Source: a virus
Reading direction: 5' to 3' (one strand)
Virus record (IMG/VR): IMGVR_UViG_3300009181_000178
Coordinates: 1 to 36,700 of that record
Length of the DNA stretch: 36,700 bases
Translations under genes and position numbers: made by a program
Shown here: in pieces, positions 32,472 through 36,700 of the stretch
Position numbering within the stretch: position 1 is the stretch's first letter
How the letters are laid out: each line of letters begins with the position of its first letter
Notes under the pieces: generated by a model
Databases searched by the model: none
The model's input: the letters and a program-made list of their open reading frames with translations, nothing else
What the model was told of the DNA's origin: nothing

Positions 32472-33335
32472 TTAGTTATTATTTAAGATAAACAATGCAC
32501 GGTTAGATAGATTGTTTGATGTAAGGTTTCGCAAAAGTTTAGCAGCAGTAAATTTCTGCTTAGATTCAAACTCTGTGAACGCATTTAGAGCATCCCAGCG
32601 AGACTTACCTTCATTACCAGTACCATTAGTAAAGAGATTAACAATAGTTTCGCGCTTTTTAATTAGCTGAGGCGTTTCATTCTTCTCTGACGGAATTAGC
32701 TGCTGGGTTAGTTGCAGCATTTTATCAGTATCGAAAGAAGCATTTCGAAGACGTTCAGCAGTACTAGCAAAATTAGCCAACATATTCATATTATTAGCGA
32801 TATTATTAGCAAAAGCATGAACCTTCTGATCAAAGGTAAAAGAATGCCTAATATTTTGACCGTTTGTATTTCGTCGTGATTTACTATCATTATTATTACG
32901 CCTAGCCTCAGCATAAAGCAAATTCATCTGATTATCACACACTAAGCGCAATGAAGAAGGAATCGTTTTATTAGCAGATTTACCAGTATTATCAATAATG
33001 GTATAAAAATGACCTATCATTTTATCATTAGAAAGACCTTCTACTTCAGGCATAATAGAGCGAATCATTACACGTTGACCATCTTTAAGAAGAGTATATC
33101 CATCGTGAGTAATACCACCGATAGTATCGCAGGCAGTCTTAACTACATCGAGCATTTCATCAATTTGAATGGGTCGGTAGTCTGCTTTACAAATTCCAAG
33201 ATGGCTTCGGGAATCTTCTCGCATAAGAGAAAAGGTTGATGGGATACGAGCACCTCTCGAATCAAAGACTTCTTCCTTAACAATGTTAAAGGTTGGAATA
33301 TCTTCGAGAGCGTTAATACTAGTTAGAATAGGCAT
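32472..33335 (-). CDS. DUF932 (phage/plasmid-like) protein
   Basis: 287 aa. Pattern EEVFDSRGARIPSTFSLMREDSRSHLGICKADYRPIQ...LLKDGQRVMIRSIMPE...RLVCDNQMN and a C-terminal GNEGKSRWDALNAFTEF match DUF932, common on phages, plasmids and mobile elements; its role is unknown. Promoter at 33368. Confidence 0.88.
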   Translation of the reverse strand: MPILTSINALEDIPTFNIVKEEVFDSRGARIPSTFSLMREDSRSHLGICKADYRPIQIDEMLDVVKTACDTIGGITHDGYTLLKDGQRVMIRSIMPEVEGLSNDKMIGHFYTIIDNTGKSANKTIPSSLRLVCDNQMNLLYAEARRNNNDSKSRRNTNGQNIRHSFTFDQKVHAFANNIANNMNMLANFASTAERLRNASFDTDKMLQLTQQLIPSEKNETPQLIKKRETIVNLFTNGTGNEGKSRWDALNAFTEFESKQKFTAAKLLRNLTSNNLSNRALFILNNN

Positions 33336-33367
33336 TTGATTTAGTTATTGTTGTTATATCGTAATTA

Positions 33368-33385
33368 TATCGTAGTTCATTTTAA
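33368..33385 (-). promoter_or_regulatory. GAACT-TATAAT promoter
   Basis: AATGAACTACGATATAAT upstream of the DUF932 gene; a second partial copy (ACGATATAAC) follows. Confidence 0.62.
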
Positions 33386-33390
33386 AATAA

Positions 33391-34242
33391 TTACCAATTT
33401 TTTATTGCTTCAATAATAGCGTCTTTTTCGTCCTGTAATTTAAATTCAGGAAAAAGTAGACTTAATTTGTCTGTAGATAAAACACAGTTAGAGCGCGGCG
33501 CGGCTAATGCTAATTTGCTAATATCAGTATAAATCCAATACTTATTATTAAGATTATGTTTTGTTAATATTTTAACTATGTCTTCTATGTACAATGCTGC
33601 AGGATTAACAAAATTTAAAAGTCCTACATCATTAGTTTTAAGCTTAGAGCTTTTAATAAAAAAGTTTAAAAACTTTACCAAATCATTAATATATGTTTTA
33701 GAATTTTTTAGATTACAAATATTATTAAAGCCTATAATTTTGCTTAAGAAATTTTTATTACACTTTGTATCACAGTATGGCATTCGAATACGAATATTCA
33801 TTCCATACTCACTCACTAATTCATACGCATGCTTACTCTTACTATAAAAAGAACTAGTATCAAACATACCAAAGTTTGGTACATCTTCTTCAGTAAAGTC
33901 TTTACTGTATCCTGTATAAATACAACCGGTAGATATATTAATGAATTCAATATTATGCAGGGAACATATTTTGCTAATATTGTATGGTACCGTTACATTA
34001 TATTTCCAGCATTCTGCTTTATTTGCTTCAGCTTGATCTATATTAGGGATACCGGTATATCCAGAGCAATTTATAATATAATCATATGTATCAGCTAATG
34101 ATAAGAATGTTGTGAGTGTGTCATTATTAGTGTAGTCTATATCTTGCTTGCTAATAATTTGAACATGAAAATTATTTTGAGATAAACTATTAAACAATAT
34201 ATTGCCGATATATCCCTTACCGATTATTAGTATTTTTTTCAT
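33391..34242 (-). CDS. RmlD-like NAD(P)-dependent sugar-nucleotide reductase
   Basis: 283 aa, extended SDR fold. Rossmann motif GKGYIG (8-13), INCSGYTGIPNIDQAEAN (57-74; the RmlD-type N-A-T/VD-AE block), INISTGCIY (101-109) and catalytic Y133-SKS-K137. It likely reduces a dTDP-4-keto-sugar or a related substrate, perhaps for surface polysaccharide change or virion glycosylation (inference). Its ATG shares one base with the stop of the upstream gene. Confidence 0.82.
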   Translation of the reverse strand: MKKILIIGKGYIGNILFNSLSQNNFHVQIISKQDIDYTNNDTLTTFLSLADTYDYIINCSGYTGIPNIDQAEANKAECWKYNVTVPYNISKICSLHNIEFINISTGCIYTGYSKDFTEEDVPNFGMFDTSSFYSKSKHAYELVSEYGMNIRIRMPYCDTKCNKNFLSKIIGFNNICNLKNSKTYINDLVKFLNFFIKSSKLKTNDVGLLNFVNPAALYIEDIVKILTKHNLNNKYWIYTDISKLALAAPRSNCVLSTDKLSLLFPEFKLQDEKDAIIEAIKNW

Positions 34243-34457
34243 TAATAATTATTATTAATATATTCTACTATATCGTTGTAATTACAATCTTCATTCTCAC
34301 TAATTGCTTCTTCAATAATTTTTTTAAATTGTTCAGATAAAAGACATAGTTCATCATCTTCTAGATCTAATTCAAGTAGTGTTGAAATATTATCTAGATT
34401 TTCGAAGATATTATCTACATACTGACTTAGCTTTTTAAGTATAGCAGTTTTTTTCAT
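34242..34457 (-). CDS. small acidic protein
   Basis: 71 aa, very acidic (ELDLEDDELCLLSEQFKKII, EAISENEDCNYNDIVEYI), helical. Function unknown. TAATG stop/start overlap with the RmlD-like gene implies coupled translation. Confidence 0.65.
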   Translation of the reverse strand: MKKTAILKKLSQYVDNIFENLDNISTLLELDLEDDELCLLSEQFKKIIEEAISENEDCNYNDIVEYINNNY

Positions 34458-34491
34458 ATTATATAAATATATAATACAAAAAAGAAACTTT

Positions 34492-35175
34492 TTATATATT
34501 TTTATAGTGTTTAAGTAAATTAATTATATCACTCTTTAAATAGTTACAGTGTATAGGAATGAATTTATACTTGTCTAAATAAAATATAACAATCTTACGA
34601 CATTGTTTCCCTGAGTATTTTTCATACATAAATGCATAAAGTGATAGTTGTAGAGCGTAACTATTAAATTCGCAATAATTAAGATGACTTAAAGGTTCAT
34701 TAAAATATTCATTATACTTGCTTGAAAAATTAAACTTTTTATTAGTTTTAAAATCTCCAATTGTAAAATATTTATCATGTTCATAAATTAAGTCAGCTGT
34801 ACCTGCAACTTTATATTCATCGTTGTATAATAATTTTTCACTAAGAACTTCTTTATATTCATCAATATTATTATAAACAACATCGTCATAACTCTTGCAT
34901 ATGTCGCTATGTTTATTACAAGTAGTTTCAACTTTTGTAATGTAATCTTCTAAAGCTTTATGAATTTCGGTTCCTTTATCTGTAGCAGTTTTAGTAATAT
35001 CTTCCCATAATTGTAACACAAACTCTTTTGTTACACCTTCTCTTTGAGCTACTCTTGTTGCGTGTTTTTCTGTATCAAATTTATTTTTATATTTTGATAA
35101 TAAAGTTGTTACAGAGATATAGTTTTCACCCTCTGCGTTAGTGTAAGAGTGTTGCTCTTCATTAAAGAATACCAT
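34492..35175 (-). CDS. PD-(D/E)XK nuclease (RecB-like)
   Basis: 227 aa. GTEIH (68-72), SEKLLYNDEYKVAGTADLI (E113, D128), IGDFKTNK (D141, K143) and YALQLSLYAFMYE give the full RecB-family nuclease core. Similar single-domain exonucleases are typical of T4-like phages of marine bacteria (recalled). Likely processes DNA ends in replication/recombination with the RadA protein. The -10 ends 6 bases before the ATG (leaderless). Confidence 0.88.
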   Translation of the reverse strand: MVFFNEEQHSYTNAEGENYISVTTLLSKYKNKFDTEKHATRVAQREGVTKEFVLQLWEDITKTATDKGTEIHKALEDYITKVETTCNKHSDICKSYDDVVYNNIDEYKEVLSEKLLYNDEYKVAGTADLIYEHDKYFTIGDFKTNKKFNFSSKYNEYFNEPLSHLNYCEFNSYALQLSLYAFMYEKYSGKQCRKIVIFYLDKYKFIPIHCNYLKSDIINLLKHYKNI

Positions 35176-35182
35176 ATAATGA

Positions 35183-35198
35183 TTATATGGGAGTTCAT
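35183..35198 (-). promoter_or_regulatory. GAACT-TATAAT promoter, leaderless type
   Basis: AATGAACTCCCATATAAT; TATAAT at 35182-35187, six bases before the nuclease ATG. Confidence 0.65.
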
Positions 35199-35216
35199 TA
35201 TTATATCAAGCTAATA

Positions 35217-35993
35217 TTAATAATAGCTACCATATATATCAGTCTTATTAGCATCCATATCCAAAACAACTTCTTTAGATGTAATATCAATATCTGTGTT
35301 ATATAACTTAGCTTGAGAAGATAATTGCCCAACAAGACTAGAAGACACAATACCAGAGAAAGAATTATCAAACACTTGATCATTAACAGGTTCGCCGGTT
35401 AATCCTGGCTCGAATGAATGCTCGTAACGTTTCGCTTTTAATCTATAAACATAATGACCTAGCAAAGGATTAAGTGAAGATACATCTTGATCAACTCTTT
35501 CAGTAATTTCAAAGATTTTAGAACCTCTACCATTAGGTCTATCGCATCCAAGAGCTGTCATCTCTATTAAATCACCTGATTTAGGTTCAATAGATTGGTT
35601 ATATAAAGCGTAATTAACTTGCGGAGATAACGTGGTTGTAAAGGTATTAATGTGAAGATAACCAACTAGGTCGTCCCCCGCGGCATACCCAAATTTTGAA
35701 AGGTTAATCGATGCCTCAGTAAGCTCAACAAACATTTGCATAACAAAAGGTCCTAAAAATTTACTTGTTGGTTCCTCTCCGTATATAAAGTCTGCAGTAT
35801 TAAAGTTAAAAGTATTAACATAATAATTAATAGGTACTCCCAAACTGTTAATTAAATCGCTATATGCATTATTATATATTAATTGCTCAGCTTGAAAAGT
35901 ATGTGGACTAAATATCTGACCACATTGAGGTATTGCATTGGCAGCAAAAATATTTAAAGGGTCACAATTTACGGTATTAGTATTACAACTCAT
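35217..35993 (-). CDS. T4 gp14-like neck protein
   Basis: 258 aa. YYVNTFNFNTADFIYGEEPTSKF aligns with the gp14 segment [22 protein letters not shown] as I recall it. Also shared: the following SKFGY...D region and PKSGDLIEM...FEI against the gp14 PKEGDLI...FEI. The neck protein closes the head-tail connector. Two bases downstream of the 35996 gene, so in one late operon. Supports a contractile-tail T4-like virion. Confidence 0.78.
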   Translation of the reverse strand: MSCNTNTVNCDPLNIFAANAIPQCGQIFSPHTFQAEQLIYNNAYSDLINSLGVPINYYVNTFNFNTADFIYGEEPTSKFLGPFVMQMFVELTEASINLSKFGYAAGDDLVGYLHINTFTTTLSPQVNYALYNQSIEPKSGDLIEMTALGCDRPNGRGSKIFEITERVDQDVSSLNPLLGHYVYRLKAKRYEHSFEPGLTGEPVNDQVFDNSFSGIVSSSLVGQLSSQAKLYNTDIDITSKEVVLDMDANKTDIYGSYY

Positions 35994-35995
35994 AA

Positions 35996-36334
35996 TTATC
36001 TTTTTCTACAAATACCTTGTTGAATACCGCCGCGACTAACTCTCATAGTAATAGAAACATTAGAATTTCCTATTACCTTAGTTTTTCCAGGTGCAAACTT
36101 CATATTATATAATTTTAATAAATGATTAAGCTTTGATCCTCCAATAGTTATATTATTTGCCTTACCTCTACTTATTTTATCTACAACAGGGTCTTTATGT
36201 TCATAGTCTATTGGTGCAGTGTTGACATGTTTACGTTGATGTGCTCTATTAATATTTTTACCATTACTCATGTTAACATTTAAAATAGAGTTACCTTTAT
36301 AGTATTCTAAAATGTATTTCCGAAAAGATGTCAT
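35996..36334 (-). CDS. hypothetical protein, probably virion-related
   Basis: 112 aa, basic, Asn/Lys-rich: FRKYILEYYKGNSILNVNMS, DKISRGKANNITIGGSKLNH, VSITMRVSRGGIQQGICRKR. Shares the feel of the 36404 product (short GKNN/GKTN phrases). Directly upstream of the neck gene with a TATTAAATA late-type promoter. Confidence 0.65.
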   Translation of the reverse strand: MTSFRKYILEYYKGNSILNVNMSNGKNINRAHQRKHVNTAPIDYEHKDPVVDKISRGKANNITIGGSKLNHLLKLYNMKFAPGKTKVIGNSNVSITMRVSRGGIQQGICRKR

Positions 36335-36340
36335 TATTAT

Positions 36341-36349
36341 TATTTAATA
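36341..36349 (-). promoter_or_regulatory. late-type promoter (TATTAAATA)
   Basis: Six bases before the ATG at 36334; matches the element upstream of the structural gene at 20895. Confidence 0.55.
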
Positions 36350-36350
36350 A

Positions 36351-36384
36351 AAAACCCAAAGGACATAACATCCTTTGGGTTCTC
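36351..36384 (-). terminator. intrinsic terminator
   Basis: AACCCAAAGGA / TCCTTTGGGTT stem, 7-nt loop, followed on the minus strand by TTTTTTATT. Ends the transcript of the 36404 gene. Confidence 0.93.
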
Positions 36385-36403
36385 TTTTTTATATATTATT
36401 ATG

Positions 36404-36700
36404 TTACAGCTCGAACATATTCTTACCAACTTCAGACCTGGTATCAGATTGTACTTTGTTAGTCTTACCGTCAGCATATTTTGCATTAACTAAAGCATGA
36501 CCATAATCACCGACATGTCCTACAGTATCAGTATACTTTGAATGTACCTGTTCTTTTGGAGCTTTTAAATTACCAACTTTGTTATTCTTACCGTTGTTAT
36601 ATTTGATATTCATTGGCTTAGCATGACTAGTTGTAGAGCTAGGACTAACAGCTGTTTGTTCATCTTCCTCATGCATATCATTTTCGTCTCCCATACCATC
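36404..36700 (-). CDS. hypothetical virion-region protein (possibly 5' partial)
   Basis: At least 96 aa from the Met at 36694, but the frame is open to the window edge, so the start may lie outside. Acidic N-terminus (MGDENDMHEEDEQ). Repeated phrase: NIKYNNGKNNKVGNLKAPKE and NAKYADGKTNKVQSDTRSEV, an internal duplication of about 40 residues. Function unknown; lies in the neck gene cluster. Confidence 0.65.
   Translation of the reverse strand, partial: DGMGDENDMHEEDEQTAVSPSSTTSHAKPMNIKYNNGKNNKVGNLKAPKEQVHSKYTDTVGHVGDYGHALVNAKYADGKTNKVQSDTRSEVGKNMFEL

Overview
The window looks like part of a large, AT-rich, tailed-phage genome of the T4-like myovirus type infecting a Gram-negative host. The evidence is a T4 gp14-like neck protein and a second structural protein, a holin-like protein, a lysozyme fused to leucine-rich repeats, a RadA-like recombination ATPase, an RNA ligase, a PD-(D/E)XK nuclease, a large tRNA set and dozens of very small genes. 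An outer-membrane beta-barrel and a 3D-domain lipoprotein point to a Gram-negative host. I cannot name the host. The tRNA-Leu(UAA) group I intron resembles the cyanobacterial one, which is suggestive but not proof.

Layout. 1-2134: lysozyme/LRR gene (+ strand, cut by the left edge) ending in a bidirectional terminator. 2140-3335: two paralogous minus-strand genes, the second broken by a palindromic duplication. 3.6-10.8 kb: small accessory genes, mostly each behind its own promoter, with tRNAs and several families of intergenic repeats. 10.8-13.7 kb: twelve tandem paralogous genes built from a tetrapeptide (xxSV) repeat encoded by 12-bp DNA repeats. 13.7-15.1 kb: a DUF6745-like gene and its partner. 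15.1-24.8 kb: tRNA-rich region with TilS, a RyR-like protein, a metallopeptidase, a porin-like protein, a structural protein (+ strand), a histone H1-like protein, an intron-containing tRNA-Leu, an HNH endonuclease and a deaminase. 24.9-31 kb: second metallopeptidase, RNA ligase, 3D lipoprotein, a RadA gene fractured by a split intein with a Vsr-like homing endonuclease between the halves, and a metallophosphoesterase. 31-36.7 kb: holin-like protein, DUF932, RmlD-like reductase, RecB-like nuclease and neck genes.

Expression. A promoter-like motif, AACGAACT-N4-TATAAT, recurs about 40 times on the minus strand, at gene starts. A second class, TAT(A/T)AAATA as in T4 late promoters, precedes structural and lysis genes. 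In at least 17 genes of both classes the -10 element ends only 5-7 nt before the ATG, so the mRNAs should be leaderless. The phage also carries an initiator-like tRNA-fMet gene. Together these suggest a phage-specific way of initiating translation.

tRNA biology is the second theme: thirteen tRNA or tRNA-like genes (fMet-like, two more CAU, Arg, Tyr, Asn, Gln, Ser, Leu, Ile, Thr, and two with six-base anticodon loops), plus TilS and an RNA ligase. Self-splicing elements are the third: a group I intron in tRNA-Leu with an HNH gene next to it, and a split intein with a Vsr-like endonuclease gene between its halves.
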